A stretch of 64,000 bases of DNA from Haloarcula limicola (GCF_010119205.1 NZ_WRXM01000001.1:1116001-1180000); one strand, 5' to 3'; positions 1-7,679 are shown, counted from the first letter of the stretch. A program made the numbers and translations. The notes: generated from the letters alone by a model not told the origin.

Positions 1-417
1 GGGGTTGAAGTACGTCACGTCGCGCCCGGCGATGGTCCTCGACTCCTCGGGTTCGGTCGTCATCCCGGCGGTCAACTGCTCGTGAGTCGGTCCGGAGACG
101 ACGTCGCCGGCCGCCAGTCCCTCTCGGACCGCCGCCGCCCAGCCCGATTCGACCGAGAGCCCCTGGCTCACCAGCGCTACCAGTTCGCCGGTCGCCCGGT
201 CCAGCCCCGCGTTGCGGGCGACGTTGACCGAGCGGTCGGCGATCTCGACCAGGACGTCGACGTCTTCTCGGTCCCGGACCATCCCGGTCGTCCCGTCGGC
301 CGACGGGCCGTTGACCACGATGGTCTCCGCGTCGGGCACCTCCTCGGCGAGTGCGTCCAGACAGGCCGATAGCTCCTCGCGGCCGTTCAGCGTCGGGACC
401 ACCACCGATAGCTCCAT
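1..417 (-). CDS. Family 2 glycosyltransferase, N-terminal part (cut by window edge)
   Basis: The first 139 codons of a GT2 (GT-A fold) glycosyltransferase, which would move a sugar from a nucleotide-sugar donor to an acceptor at the cytoplasmic membrane face. The protein opens with the family signature MELSVVVPTLNGREEL. Further on are VNGPSADGT (the nucleotide-binding loop region) and NVARNAGLDRATGE, typical of this fold. The DXD motif and the C-terminus lie outside the window, so donor and acceptor cannot be guessed. The ATG at 417 is supported by a TATA-like element (441-450) about 28 bases upstream, implying a leaderless mRNA. The family call is firm. The substrate is unknown. Confidence 0.85.
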   Translation of the reverse strand, partial: MELSVVVPTLNGREELSACLDALAEEVPDAETIVVNGPSADGTTGMVRDREDVDVLVEIADRSVNVARNAGLDRATGELVALVSQGLSVESGWAAAVREGLAAGDVVSGPTHEQLTAGMTTEPEESRTIAGRDVTYFNP

Positions 418-440
418 ACCTCTCGGTTCCTCTCCGGAAC

Positions 441-450
441 CGCTTAAAAG
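441..450 (-). promoter_or_regulatory. TATA box for the glycosyltransferase gene
   Basis: On the minus strand this reads cttttaagcg, centred about 28 bases before the ATG at 417. That is the spacing expected of an archaeal TATA box serving a leaderless transcript. Confidence 0.5.
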
Positions 451-532
451 TCGCGGGCCGAGCGTTCCGAGAGTGGGAACGTCTCGCAGGAGCCGGGACG
501 GCGACGAGGGAGGCCGGCCGCCGTGAAACCGC

Positions 533-1237
533 TCAAACGTGCGTGTTCCAGTAGGAGACGGAGGCCAGTTTGTCGCCGAGCGGCGTCCCGCCGATGGCCG
601 TGTCGATCGAGCGGATGGAAGCGGCCAGTTCGTTGGGCATCTTCCGGTAGAAGCCGTAGGGGAGTACCCAGTCGTGGTCCTCCTCGGCGAGTTCGAGCCC
701 TGCGCCGTCCAGCAGCCGGTCGATCTCCCACCGGGAGTAGAGCCGAGAGCCCATCGGGAGCGCCCAGTTGTACAGCGAGCGCGTCGAGAACCGGTTGAAC
801 GTATCGAAGAAGACCTGCTCCTTGGCGACCCGGCGCATCTCCGCTAAGAAGGCGGCGGGCGTGTCGGCGAGGTGGAAGAACCGCATCGCCAACACGGTAT
901 CGAAGTGATTGTCGGGGAACGGGAGTCGCGCGGCGTCGCCGCGCATGAACTCGACGTGGTCGTCGACGTCGGCGGCCCGGGCCTTCTCGCGGCCCTGCTG
1001 GAGCATCGGCCCGGAGATGTCCAGCCCGGTGATGTCGGCCCCGCGCTCGGCGAGCATCACGGTGAACCGGCCGGTCCCGCAGGCGACTTCGAGGACCTTC
1101 TTCTCGTCGACCGGTCCGATGGCATCGAGCACCGCCTGCTTCTCCCGGCGGTCGATGAGCCGCCCGCCGCGGGAGAAGCGCTTGGACTCGTACTCTTCGG
1201 CCACCGTGTCGGCCTGGTACCACTCCTGCCCTTTCAC
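533..1237 (-). CDS. Class I SAM-dependent methyltransferase
   Basis: A 234-residue class I (Rossmann-fold) methyltransferase of the Methyltransf_11/UbiE-like group. Motif I is seen as LEVACGTGRFTVMLAERG (residues about 49-66), followed by ITGLDISGPML (the acidic residue that binds SAM ribose) and FPDNHFDTVLAMRFFHL (motif II and post-II). The acceptor is not evident. The gene stands alone on the minus strand with divergent promoters at its 5' end. A TATA-like tcgttttatc (1261-1270) lies 24-33 bases before the ATG, so the message is probably leaderless. The family is certain and the substrate is not. Confidence 0.9.
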   Translation of the reverse strand: MKGQEWYQADTVAEEYESKRFSRGGRLIDRREKQAVLDAIGPVDEKKVLEVACGTGRFTVMLAERGADITGLDISGPMLQQGREKARAADVDDHVEFMRGDAARLPFPDNHFDTVLAMRFFHLADTPAAFLAEMRRVAKEQVFFDTFNRFSTRSLYNWALPMGSRLYSRWEIDRLLDGAGLELAEEDHDWVLPYGFYRKMPNELAASIRSIDTAIGGTPLGDKLASVSYWNTHV

Positions 1238-1260
1238 GCTACAATCGTCGCCACCCAGGG

Positions 1261-1270
1261 GATAAAACGA
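1261..1270 (-). promoter_or_regulatory. TATA box for the methyltransferase gene
   Basis: The minus-strand sequence tcgttttatc lies 24-33 bases before the ATG at 1237. Confidence 0.5.
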
Positions 1271-1326
1271 TACTGGAATCCAGGTTCCGAGCCCCCGGCC
1301 AGACGGTGCCTCGGTGGCCGGGTCCC

Positions 1327-1336
1327 AAGTTTATTT
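1327..1336 (+). promoter_or_regulatory. TATA box for the 81-residue protein
   Basis: The sequence aagtttattt lies 29-38 bases before the ATG at 1365. It argues against the longer reading frame that opens at 1314, because that start would lie upstream of the promoter. Confidence 0.5.
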
Positions 1337-1364
1337 CAACGAGGAACGCGCGCTTTCGGACGCG

Positions 1365-1610
1365 ATGACAGTCCTCTCCACGACTGACGAAGGAAAGTAC
1401 CTCATGGACGTCGAGGGCGAACAGATCGGCATCGTCACCGAAGTCGACGCCGACGCGCAGGTCGCGTTCGTCGAACCCGAACCCGGTCTCGCCGAGGCGT
1501 GGGTCCAGAGTTTCGGCTACGGTGACGCCGACGAGGACGACATCAAGGTCCCCGCGGACGCCGTCGAGACGGTGACGGACTCGGAGCTTCGCGTCGCGAA
1601 GGACCTCTGA
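1365..1610 (+). CDS. Small acidic haloarchaeal protein, PRC-barrel-like
   Basis: An 81-residue acidic protein that begins MTVLSTTDEGKYLMDVEGEQ. Alternating short beta strands (KYLMDVEGEQIGIVTEVDADAQVAFVE, read across residues about 9-36) resemble the small beta-barrel of PRC-like proteins. That resemblance is an inference, not a recognised family. The ATG at 1365 is preferred over an in-frame codon at 1314 because a TATA-like element sits between the two. It is a single-gene unit between the methyltransferase and the wHTH gene. Function is unknown. Confidence 0.75.
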   Translation: MTVLSTTDEGKYLMDVEGEQIGIVTEVDADAQVAFVEPEPGLAEAWVQSFGYGDADEDDIKVPADAVETVTDSELRVAKDL

Positions 1611-1691
1611 CGGATCGACTCGTCCCCTCGTTTCGACTGCCGACGAGCCGGCAAAAACCGCGGCGACGAGGTGTGGTCGAACGAATATAAG

Positions 1692-1707
1692 GTGTGTTTA
1701 TACACAC
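1692..1707. promoter_or_regulatory. Operator-like inverted repeat upstream of the wHTH gene
   Basis: The sequence gtgtgt-ttat-acacac forms perfect 6-bp arms in an AT-rich island (about 1680-1745) that contrasts with the GC-rich surroundings. It lies about 40 bases before the TATA element (1745-1752) of the 91-residue wHTH gene, where an autoregulatory operator or activator site would be expected. Confidence 0.4.
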
Positions 1708-1744
1708 TAGAGTATCGATGTTGTATGGTCACACATATAGCCAA

Positions 1745-1752
1745 GTTTTACC
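1745..1752 (+). promoter_or_regulatory. TATA box for the 91-residue wHTH gene
   Basis: The sequence gttttacc lies 25-32 bases before the ATG at 1777, consistent with leaderless transcription. Confidence 0.45.
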
Positions 1753-1776
1753 AAGAGGGTTGGACCATCGTCCAGT

Positions 1777-2052
1777 ATGAGCACGACGACGACCGAAGAT
1801 GTGACCCTGACGCCCTTCTCGGAGAACGAAGAGTTCCGCGAGCGCCTCCGCGAGCTCCCGCCGAGCGCGAAGCTCGTGGCGAAGGTACTGGAGGACGACG
1901 CGCCCCTCTCGCAGGGCCAGCTCGCGGAGTCCTCGCTCCTGCCCGACCGCACGGTGCGCTACGCGCTGAACAGGCTAGAGGAGTCGGAGCTCGTCGAGTC
2001 CCGGTACAGTTTCACCGACGCGCGAAAGCAGGTCTACTTCCTCAGCGCGTAA
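1777..2052 (+). CDS. Small winged-helix (MarR-like) transcriptional regulator
   Basis: A 91-residue one-domain DNA-binding protein. After a short leader, residues about 28-91 form a winged helix. The segment SAKLVAKVLEDDAPLSQGQL gives helices 1-2, LLPDRTVRYALNRLEESELV is the recognition helix region, and SRYSFTDARKQVYFLS is the wing ending in beta strands. There is no sensor domain, so it may act as a dimeric local regulator or respond through a partner. An AT-rich upstream region with an inverted repeat (1692-1707) is a candidate autoregulatory site. Its target genes are not evident. Confidence 0.85.
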   Translation: MSTTTTEDVTLTPFSENEEFRERLRELPPSAKLVAKVLEDDAPLSQGQLAESSLLPDRTVRYALNRLEESELVESRYSFTDARKQVYFLSA

Positions 2053-2104
2053 ACGCGCCGCCCGCTCGCCGGAGTTTTGACCGTCCGATTCGACGTGTCC
2101 GACG

Positions 2105-2887
2105 ATGCCGTTGACACGGGTAGACCTCGAAGTGGCGACGCGCGCCCCGACCGGCCGGACGGCCGCGTATCTGAGCGACGGGCCGGAGGCGCTGCTGATA
2201 GACCCCGCGGCCCGAACCGACGCGTTGGACGCCGCCGTCGCCGACGCCCCGGTCGGCCACGTCGCCGTGACGCACCATCACCCCGATCACGTCGGAGCGG
2301 TGGCTCACTACGCCCGCGAGACGGGCGCGACGGTCTGGGCGCGGCGCGGCCGTGCGGCCGACTTCGAGGACGCCGCCGGCGTCGCGCCCGACCGGACCTT
2401 CGCCGAGGGAACGACGATTCCGGCGGGCGACGGCGTCACCGTCCTCGACCTGCCCGGCCACGCGCCCGAACACGTCGGCTTCGAGACGGCCGCGGGCGTC
2501 GTCAGCGGTGACACGGCCGTCGCCGAGGGGAGCGTCGTCGTCGGCGCGCCGGAAGGCGATATGCGGGCGTACGTGACCTCGCTCCGTCGCCTCCACGCTC
2601 GGGACCCGCCCCGGCTCTACCCCGGCCACGGACCGACCATCACTGACCCGCGTGCGACGTGTGCGCGACTCCTCACCCACCGCCTCGACCGCGAGCGACG
2701 GGTCCGCGCGGCCGTCGCCGGCGGGGCGTCGACGCTCGACGACGTGCTCGACGCCGCCTACGAGAAGGACCTGACCGGCGTCCGCGACCTCGCGCGGGCG
2801 ACGGTCGCGGCGCATTTAGAGAAGTTGGCCGTCGAGGGCGCGCTCCGCTGGGACGGCGAGCGAGCAACGCCGACGAGCGGCGACTGA
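2105..2887 (+). CDS. MBL-fold metallo-hydrolase with C-terminal winged helix
   Basis: A 260-residue metallo-beta-lactamase-fold hydrolase of the LACTB2/glyoxalase II-like group. The metal-binding motif THHHPDHVGA (residues about 57-66) is intact. Further ligands are seen in VVSGDTAV (Asp) and LYPGHGPTI (His). The C-terminal 70 residues (from about 190) look like the winged helix common in LACTB2-type proteins (TLDDVLDAAYEKDLTGVRDL). It probably hydrolyses a thioester or phosphodiester. The substrate is unknown. It is followed after 33 bases by a cysteine-cluster protein on the same strand. Confidence 0.88.
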   Translation: MPLTRVDLEVATRAPTGRTAAYLSDGPEALLIDPAARTDALDAAVADAPVGHVAVTHHHPDHVGAVAHYARETGATVWARRGRAADFEDAAGVAPDRTFAEGTTIPAGDGVTVLDLPGHAPEHVGFETAAGVVSGDTAVAEGSVVVGAPEGDMRAYVTSLRRLHARDPPRLYPGHGPTITDPRATCARLLTHRLDRERRVRAAVAGGASTLDDVLDAAYEKDLTGVRDLARATVAAHLEKLAVEGALRWDGERATPTSGD

Positions 2888-2920
2888 CGGCTTTTTCAGC
2901 GTCGACGCCGAGGGGTCGAT

Positions 2921-3637
2921 ATGGACTCGCTCGAATCCGAACTCGAACGCGCCCGCGACCTCGATACGTCGGCGCTGGCCGACGCCATCGAGACGATCGG
3001 GTTCGAGTGCACCCGCTGTGGAGCCTGCTGTAAGGCCGGGGAGACGGCCTGCGGCGAAGAGGACGAGGAGGCCGACGACGCTGCCCGCGAATCCGACGCC
3101 GCCGACCCCGAGCCCCACACCGCGACGGTGTTCCCCGACGAGATACGCCGACTGCAGGACGCGGGCGACTACGACTTCCGCGACGTGGCCCGGCCGATGC
3201 CTTACGGCATCGAGGAGACGCCGGACGGTCCGCGGGGCGAGACCTTCGAGTGGGCGCTCCAGACCGACGGTTGCGGCGACTGCACGTTCTACGCCGAGGA
3301 CGACGGCGTCGGCGCGTGTACGGTTCACGAGGACCGCCCGCTCATCTGTCGGACCTACCCATTCAGCGTCGGATTGGGCGGGACCAGCCAGCCGATGGGC
3401 GAGGCGGTGGACGAGGAGGGGATGGTCCGCGCCCACGAGTGCGAGGGTCTCGGACGAGATATCTCGCGGGCGGACGCCGAGGAACTCGCCGCGGCGCTCA
3501 AAGAGCGGGCGGTTCGCGAGCTCGAAGAGGCCATCGGCGTCCGCGAGAACTACCGACCGACGGAGCGCGACGGCGTCGTCGTCCACGACTCGGAGGGGCA
3601 GAAACGCCCCGACGGGACGCCGATAGACCGAGAGTGA
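2921..3637 (+). CDS. YkgJ-family cysteine-cluster protein
   Basis: A 238-residue protein of the YkgJ/CxxCxxCC family (zinc- or iron-binding). The hallmark is GFECTRCGACCKAGETACG (residues about 27-45), followed by CGDCTFY, GACTVHEDRPLICRTYPF and HECEGLG. The cysteines are spaced as in the family, which binds metal and is linked by some members to protein methylation or oxidation. It has an acidic low-complexity insert (about residues 47-65) typical of haloarchaeal versions. It probably shares a transcript with the upstream MBL-fold gene. The biochemical role is not known. Confidence 0.85.
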   Translation: MDSLESELERARDLDTSALADAIETIGFECTRCGACCKAGETACGEEDEEADDAARESDAADPEPHTATVFPDEIRRLQDAGDYDFRDVARPMPYGIEETPDGPRGETFEWALQTDGCGDCTFYAEDDGVGACTVHEDRPLICRTYPFSVGLGGTSQPMGEAVDEEGMVRAHECEGLGRDISRADAEELAAALKERAVRELEEAIGVRENYRPTERDGVVVHDSEGQKRPDGTPIDRE

Positions 3638-3638
3638 C

Positions 3639-4049
3639 TCAGACCTCTTCGTCGATGATCTCGCCGACGGCGAAGTTCGACTTGACCTCCGTGACCTCTA
3701 TCTTGACGCGTTCGCCGATGTCCGCGCCCGGGACGATGATGACGTAGCCCCGCTCGACGCGGGCGATGCCGTCCCCTTGCTTGCCGATGTCCTCGATCTC
3801 GACGTAGCGCGTCTCGCCCGGCTCGACCGGCGGCTGCGGCTGGTCCGGCGGCGTCTCCGCCTCGCCCCGCCCCGATTCGCCTTCGGTCTCGCCCTCGGCG
3901 TCCGCAGAGATGAGTGCGACCCGATACGTCCCCCCGGCCTCGATGGCCCCGGTGTCGACTTCGCGGCGCGGTATTTCGACGGTGTATCGCTCCCCGTCGT
4001 CGCTCACGGTAGCACTGAACAGACACAGCAGTTCGTCCGAGATTTCCAA
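3639..4049 (-). CDS. TRAM-domain protein (TTG start)
   Basis: A 136-residue protein whose C-terminal 60 residues are a TRAM domain, an OB-like RNA-binding barrel (YVEIEDIGKQGDGIARVERG, then VIIVPGADIGERVKIEVTEV). TRAM proteins of archaea bind RNA and have been described as cold-shock-like chaperones. The N-terminal half (EISDELLCLFSA, then VEIPRREVD) is a separate haloarchaeal extension, joined by an acidic/proline linker. I place the start at the TTG at 4049 because GGAGGT (4058-4063) lies 8 bases upstream and the protein then starts with the conserved-looking EISDELLCLF. Longer in-frame starts up to 4301 would run through intergenic sequence. Confidence 0.82.
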   Translation of the reverse strand: MEISDELLCLFSATVSDDGERYTVEIPRREVDTGAIEAGGTYRVALISADAEGETEGESGRGEAETPPDQPQPPVEPGETRYVEIEDIGKQGDGIARVERGYVIIVPGADIGERVKIEVTEVKSNFAVGEIIDEEV

Positions 4050-4057
4050 TGTGGTAG

Positions 4058-4063
4058 ACCTCC
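4058..4063 (-). promoter_or_regulatory. Strong Shine-Dalgarno site deciding a TTG start
   Basis: The minus-strand GGAGGT sits 8 bases before the TTG at 4049. A full ribosome-binding site is unusual beside the mainly leaderless genes here, and it fixes the start of the TRAM protein. Confidence 0.6.
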
Positions 4064-4247
4064 GTTCGCGGTAATGTCCGCCAGCTACTAAAGGACTGCT
4101 GGAGGGTGAGATAGCCCTCGTAGCGACCGCGTGTCCGTGTTTCCTTCCCGTACCAATCGGCGTCACAGACGGCCGGTAGCCGCCGTGGAAATCGGGTAAG
4201 ACGAGTGAAACCGCACGACGGCGAGCCGTTAACCGACTGTACCAAAC

Positions 4248-4257
4248 CCCATAAGGG
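4248..4257 (+). promoter_or_regulatory. TATA box for the DUF7123-like gene
   Basis: The sequence cccataaggg lies 29-38 bases before the ATG at 4286. The 236-base gap 4050-4285 otherwise holds only the divergent promoter of the TRAM gene (a weak cctttagtag element at about 4086-4096, minus strand). Confidence 0.45.
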
Positions 4258-4285
4258 AATCTCTGCACAAGAGAGTAATAGAGCA

Positions 4286-4528
4286 ATGAGCGCGACAGCA
4301 CAGGCGACCGACAGCCCGCTCTCGGAGAAACAGCGCCGCATCCTGGACTACCTCGAAGCCAACGCCGGAGAGCAGACGTACTTCAAGTCGCGGCTCATCG
4401 GCGAGGAGCTCGGCCTCTCCGCGAAAGAAGTGGGAACGAACATGACCGCGATCGCCAACGGCGACCACGCCCTCGACGTCGAGAAGTGGGGCTACTCCTC
4501 CTCGACGACGTGGATGGTCGAAGCCTGA
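4286..4528 (+). CDS. DUF7123-like small wHTH protein
   Basis: An 80-residue haloarchaeal protein that I recognise as DUF7123-like. Residues about 15-60 form a winged helix (SEKQRRILDYLEANAGEQTY, then FKSRLIGEELGLSAKEVGTN), and the end is a short beta wing (EKWGYSSSTTWMVEA). The start at 4286 follows a TATA-like element at proper spacing. An in-frame ATG at 4205 is upstream of that element and is rejected. It is likely a small DNA-binding protein. No target or ligand is known. Confidence 0.82.
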   Translation: MSATAQATDSPLSEKQRRILDYLEANAGEQTYFKSRLIGEELGLSAKEVGTNMTAIANGDHALDVEKWGYSSSTTWMVEA

Positions 4529-4609
4529 GTCGGCGGTTACACCGCGGCTGCCGGCGTTTCACTCACCGCGTCCCTCTCGCCCTTCTTTCAGTCCGACGCC
4601 GAGCGGCGG

Positions 4610-5215
4610 CTACGGGTCGTAGCGGAACAGCGAGTCCGCCTCGCTGGCCAGCGCGGCGGCGTCGTCGCCGAAGGAGTCGGCGTAGCGCACGACGAGCGTC
4701 AGAATCGTCTCCGGCTCCGTGACCGCGTAGCTCCCCTCTCTCGTGAGCAGTCCCGCCGATTCGAGGTCGGCGGCGTAGTTGCTGATGGTCGGCCGCGAGA
4801 CGTCGAGCGCGCTCGCCAGTTCCGCGGCGGTGATCGAGGGGTCGCGCAGCAGCGCGACGAGCATCCCGCGGGCCGTCGCCCGGCGGAGGTATCCCAGCGT
4901 CACCTGTTCGAACTCGGAGAACTGTCCGGCCGGGAAGTACCGGCGGTAGTCGCCGTCCTTGCGCGAGTCGACGACGCCCTCTTTCTCCAGTCGGTGGAGG
5001 TGGTGCTGGGCCTCGCCGGTGCCCAGTTGCAGGTCGTCGCGGAGCTTCGAGAAGTGCGCGCCCGGGTGGGCGGAGACGTAGCCCGCGATGGCGTCGGGAG
5101 CGTCGCTGTCGCTCCCGTCGTCGGTGAAGCGGGCGAGGGGACTGGCAGCGCCGAGGGCGGCGAAGCGACGCAGCGTCGCGCGCTTGTCCTCGTCGACGCC
5201 GCCGTCCCGTGTCAT
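4610..5215 (-). CDS. Two-winged-helix transcriptional regulator
   Basis: A 201-residue protein with two successive winged-helix domains. The first, residues about 40-95, contains HFSKLRDDLQLGTGEAQHHL and HRLEKEGVVDSRKDGDYRRY. The second, about 110-170, contains SITAAELASALDVSRPTISN and YAADLESAGLLTREGSYAVT. No membrane or sensor domain is seen. It lies 38 bases downstream of the SPFH gene on the same strand and could belong to the DUF7312-NfeD-SPFH transcript, where it might control that unit or the divergent MoxR operon. That role is inference. Confidence 0.85.
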   Translation of the reverse strand: MTRDGGVDEDKRATLRRFAALGAASPLARFTDDGSDSDAPDAIAGYVSAHPGAHFSKLRDDLQLGTGEAQHHLHRLEKEGVVDSRKDGDYRRYFPAGQFSEFEQVTLGYLRRATARGMLVALLRDPSITAAELASALDVSRPTISNYAADLESAGLLTREGSYAVTEPETILTLVVRYADSFGDDAAALASEADSLFRYDP

Positions 5216-5253
5216 GCCTCAGTTGAAGTGATAATGCTACAAAACGTCTTCGG

Positions 5254-6441
5254 CTACGCTTGCTGGTCCGTGTCGTCGAGGCCGTCGGTGTCGTCCGGGC
5301 CGCCGGCGACGTCGGTCTTCGTCATGTCTCCTTCGAGGTCGGCGTCCATCTGTTCGATGACCTCGTCGGCGTCGTCGACGCCCGAGTCGTCGCCGCGCTT
5401 TATCTTCTGGGCCTCCTCCTCCATCGCCTCGACGTCGACCTCGGCCTCCTCGTCGATCTGGCCGAGGATCTCCTCGATGTCGTCGAGGCCGAGCATCTCG
5501 CGGGTCTCGGCGTCGAAGTCCAGGGCGTCGAGGACGTGGCCGTTCTCCTTGACGTCCGAACCGGAGAGGTGCTTGCCGTAGCGGCCCACGAGCGACGTGA
5601 GTTCCTGCGGGAGGACGAACGTCGTCGATTCGGATTTGCCCATCTCGCCCAGAGTTTCCATCCCCTTGTCGATGACGGCGCGCTCGCCCATCGACTCGGC
5701 GGATTTCGCCCGCAGGACCGTCGAGATGGCGTCACCCTGCGCTTCGAGGATCTGGCTCTGCTTCTCACCCTGTGCGCGGATGATGTTGGACTGCTTGTCA
5801 CCTTCGGCCGTCTCGATGGCGGAGCGCCGTTCACCCTGCGCCTCCAGGATCATGGCGCGGCGTTTGCGCTCCGCGGAGGTCTGTTGCTCCATCGCCTGCT
5901 GGACGTCCTTCGAGGGGTTGACCTCGCGGACCTCCACCGACTCGACCCGGACGCCCCACTCGTCGGTGGGTTCGTCCAGTTCCTTCCGGATGCGGGCGTT
6001 GATCTCCTGTCGCTTGTTCAGCGTGTCGTCGAGTTCCATGTCGCCCAGGACGGCTCGGAGGGTGGTCTGGGCGAGGTTGGAGACGGCGCGCTCGTAGTTG
6101 TCGACTTCGAGGAAGGCCTTCTTCGGGTCCATCACCTTGATGTAGACGACGGCGTCGGCGGTGACCGGCGAGTTGTCGCGGGTGATGGCCTCCTGTCGCG
6201 GCACGTCGAGCGTCTGCGTCCGCATGTCGAAGCGGGTCACGTCCGAGACGAAGGGGTAGATGAAGTGGATCCCCTGGTCGAGGATACCCCGGTACGTCCC
6301 GAGGACGGTGTACGCGCCCTTCTGGTACGGGCGGATGATCACGACGCTGGAGTACACCAGCGCGATGGCTAACAGGAGGAAGATCACCGTGACGAAGCCG
6401 ATGATCCCTCCGATCTGCAGCGGTACTAGCGCGGGGAACAT
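5254..6441 (-). CDS. SPFH/band 7 (stomatin-like) membrane protein
   Basis: A 395-residue stomatin/prohibitin-like scaffold protein. An N-terminal membrane segment (IGFVTVIFLLLAIALVYSSV, residues about 14-33) is followed by the SPFH domain (about 35-190), with the family pattern MRTQTLDVPRQEAITRDNSP. A long alanine/glutamate helix with repeated RAQGEKQ-type segments spans about 190-260, and the tail is acidic. Such proteins oligomerise at the membrane and commonly pair with NfeD proteins, as here (NfeD ends 79 bases upstream on the same strand). Likely roles are membrane microdomain organisation or regulation of a membrane protease. The specific client is unknown. Confidence 0.92.
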   Translation of the reverse strand: MFPALVPLQIGGIIGFVTVIFLLLAIALVYSSVVIIRPYQKGAYTVLGTYRGILDQGIHFIYPFVSDVTRFDMRTQTLDVPRQEAITRDNSPVTADAVVYIKVMDPKKAFLEVDNYERAVSNLAQTTLRAVLGDMELDDTLNKRQEINARIRKELDEPTDEWGVRVESVEVREVNPSKDVQQAMEQQTSAERKRRAMILEAQGERRSAIETAEGDKQSNIIRAQGEKQSQILEAQGDAISTVLRAKSAESMGERAVIDKGMETLGEMGKSESTTFVLPQELTSLVGRYGKHLSGSDVKENGHVLDALDFDAETREMLGLDDIEEILGQIDEEAEVDVEAMEEEAQKIKRGDDSGVDDADEVIEQMDADLEGDMTKTDVAGGPDDTDGLDDTDQQA

Positions 6442-6519
6442 AACGATCGGAACTCGGGAGCGGCGAAAGAAAAGCCTTTGGCGTGTCTGTCACAAACTGA
6501 CGTATCGCACGCCGCCCGT

Positions 6520-7134
6520 TCAGGCGCGCTCGGACTCGGTGTCAGGTTCGCGCGCGTCGGATTCGCGCTCGTCGGTCGTCGCCCGGTCGCGTGCGAGCGC
6601 CCGGTCGATGTCGTCGCCCGCGCTCCCGACCGGTTCGACTTTCAGAACGTTGCCGCCGCCGGGGTCGACCACCAGCACTTCGGTCCCCTCCTCGATGTCG
6701 CCGTCGATGGCGCGGGCCTGATAGTAGGGGTTGAAGCCGCCGTCCTCCAGTTTCACTTCGCCGGAGCTACGGGTGACTCGCTCGGTGACGGTGCCGAACT
6801 GGCCCTGCAGCGAACTCGAACTCAGCGTTTGGCCGCGGCTGCCGCCGGCGAAGTCGAGCTGACGGTACCCCCACAGCGTCGCCGCCGTCGTCAGCAGGAC
6901 GACCACCGTGAGGATGACCGGCGCGAGAAGCCCCAGGCTCGCCGGGATGAACAGACCGACGAGCCCCGCCGTCAACAGGGCGACGCCGAGGACGAAGAAG
7001 TGTGTCCCCGGTGCGAACGCCTCGGCGGCGACGAGTCCGGCACCGGCCAGAAACAACAGCAGGGAGAGGGACATACTGAACAGTGGGTCGACCTGTGCGG
7101 GCGCGAGAGCGAGGGCGACCGGGGGGAACGCCAT
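6520..7134 (-). CDS. NfeD-family membrane protein
   Basis: A 204-residue short-type NfeD protein without a ClpP-like protease domain. Three to four membrane segments (residues about 20-95) are followed by a C-terminal OB-fold region (about 105-165, with QGQFGTVTERVTRSSGEVKL and GTEVLVVDPGGGNVLKVEPV) and an acidic/arginine-rich tail. NfeD proteins pair with SPFH proteins, and the gene order here (NfeD then SPFH) is the classical one. The OB domain probably docks on the SPFH partner. Confidence 0.88.
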   Translation of the reverse strand: MAFPPVALALAPAQVDPLFSMSLSLLLFLAGAGLVAAEAFAPGTHFFVLGVALLTAGLVGLFIPASLGLLAPVILTVVVLLTTAATLWGYRQLDFAGGSRGQTLSSSSLQGQFGTVTERVTRSSGEVKLEDGGFNPYYQARAIDGDIEEGTEVLVVDPGGGNVLKVEPVGSAGDDIDRALARDRATTDERESDAREPDTESERA

Positions 7135-7159
7135 GCCTCGGTGTAGGGGGGCCGCGGGA

Positions 7160-7525
7160 TTAAGTGTCGGGGTCCGTCCGGGTGAAGAGACCGTAACAGA
7201 GCGCCGTTCCGACGGCGACCGTCGCCGTGATCGCGGCGAGAGTCGTCGGCGCGTAGACGGCGCTCCCGGCGAACATCTGTCCCAGGACGAGGGTCGCGAT
7301 GTACACCCCCAGCGCGACGAAAACCGTGTTCTCCGCGCTCGGCGTCCCCGGTTCCACGTCGCCCGCCGGAGAGAAGGAACCGGCGACTGCGCCCTCTTCT
7401 TCCGCTTCCTCGGGGCCGTCCTCCTCGACCTGGATGACGTCGGCTTCCGTGGCGTACTCGTACGTCTCGACGAAGTCGTCGCTCTCCTCGGCGGCCGAAT
7501 CGTCGTCTCGCCCGTCGGCTGGCAT
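7160..7525 (-). CDS. DUF7312-like acidic membrane protein
   Basis: A 121-residue protein with a strongly acidic N-terminal half (residues 1-60) and two membrane segments near the C-terminus (TVFVALGVYIATLVLGQMFA and TTLAAITATVAVGTALCYGL). I believe it belongs to the haloarchaeal DUF7312 group. No catalytic motif is seen. It is the first gene of the probable minus-strand unit DUF7312-NfeD-SPFH-wHTH, 25 bases before NfeD, and shares the divergent promoter region with the MoxR operon. It may be a small membrane partner of the SPFH/NfeD pair (inference). Confidence 0.75.
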   Translation of the reverse strand: MPADGRDDDSAAEESDDFVETYEYATEADVIQVEEDGPEEAEEEGAVAGSFSPAGDVEPGTPSAENTVFVALGVYIATLVLGQMFAGSAVYAPTTLAAITATVAVGTALCYGLFTRTDPDT

Positions 7526-7627
7526 ATCTCCCGCTACGCGGGCGGGCTACAAAAGTGACCGGCGACGTACTTGCGGTTCGTTGACAAGCCACTCGATCGC
7601 CCGACTGCGACCCCCTTGGCCCCTCGT

Positions 7628-7653
7628 TTGGTCTAGAAAGGACGAAAGACCAA
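7628..7653. promoter_or_regulatory. Inverted repeat abutting the MoxR-operon promoter
   Basis: Perfect 7-bp arms TTGGTCT (7628-7634) and AGACCAA (7647-7653) with a 12-bp spacer. The second arm touches the TATA-like element (7652-7659) of the vWA/MoxR operon. A protein bound here could block or recruit transcription factor B and TBP. Confidence 0.45.
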
Positions 7654-7659
7654 CATAAG
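7652..7659 (+). promoter_or_regulatory. TATA box of the vWA/MoxR operon
   Basis: The sequence aacataag lies 21-28 bases before the ATG at 7680. This supports 7680, not the internal ATG at 7692, as the leaderless start of the first gene. Confidence 0.5.
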
Positions 7660-7679
7660 AGGGATAATCTTGGTGTGAG

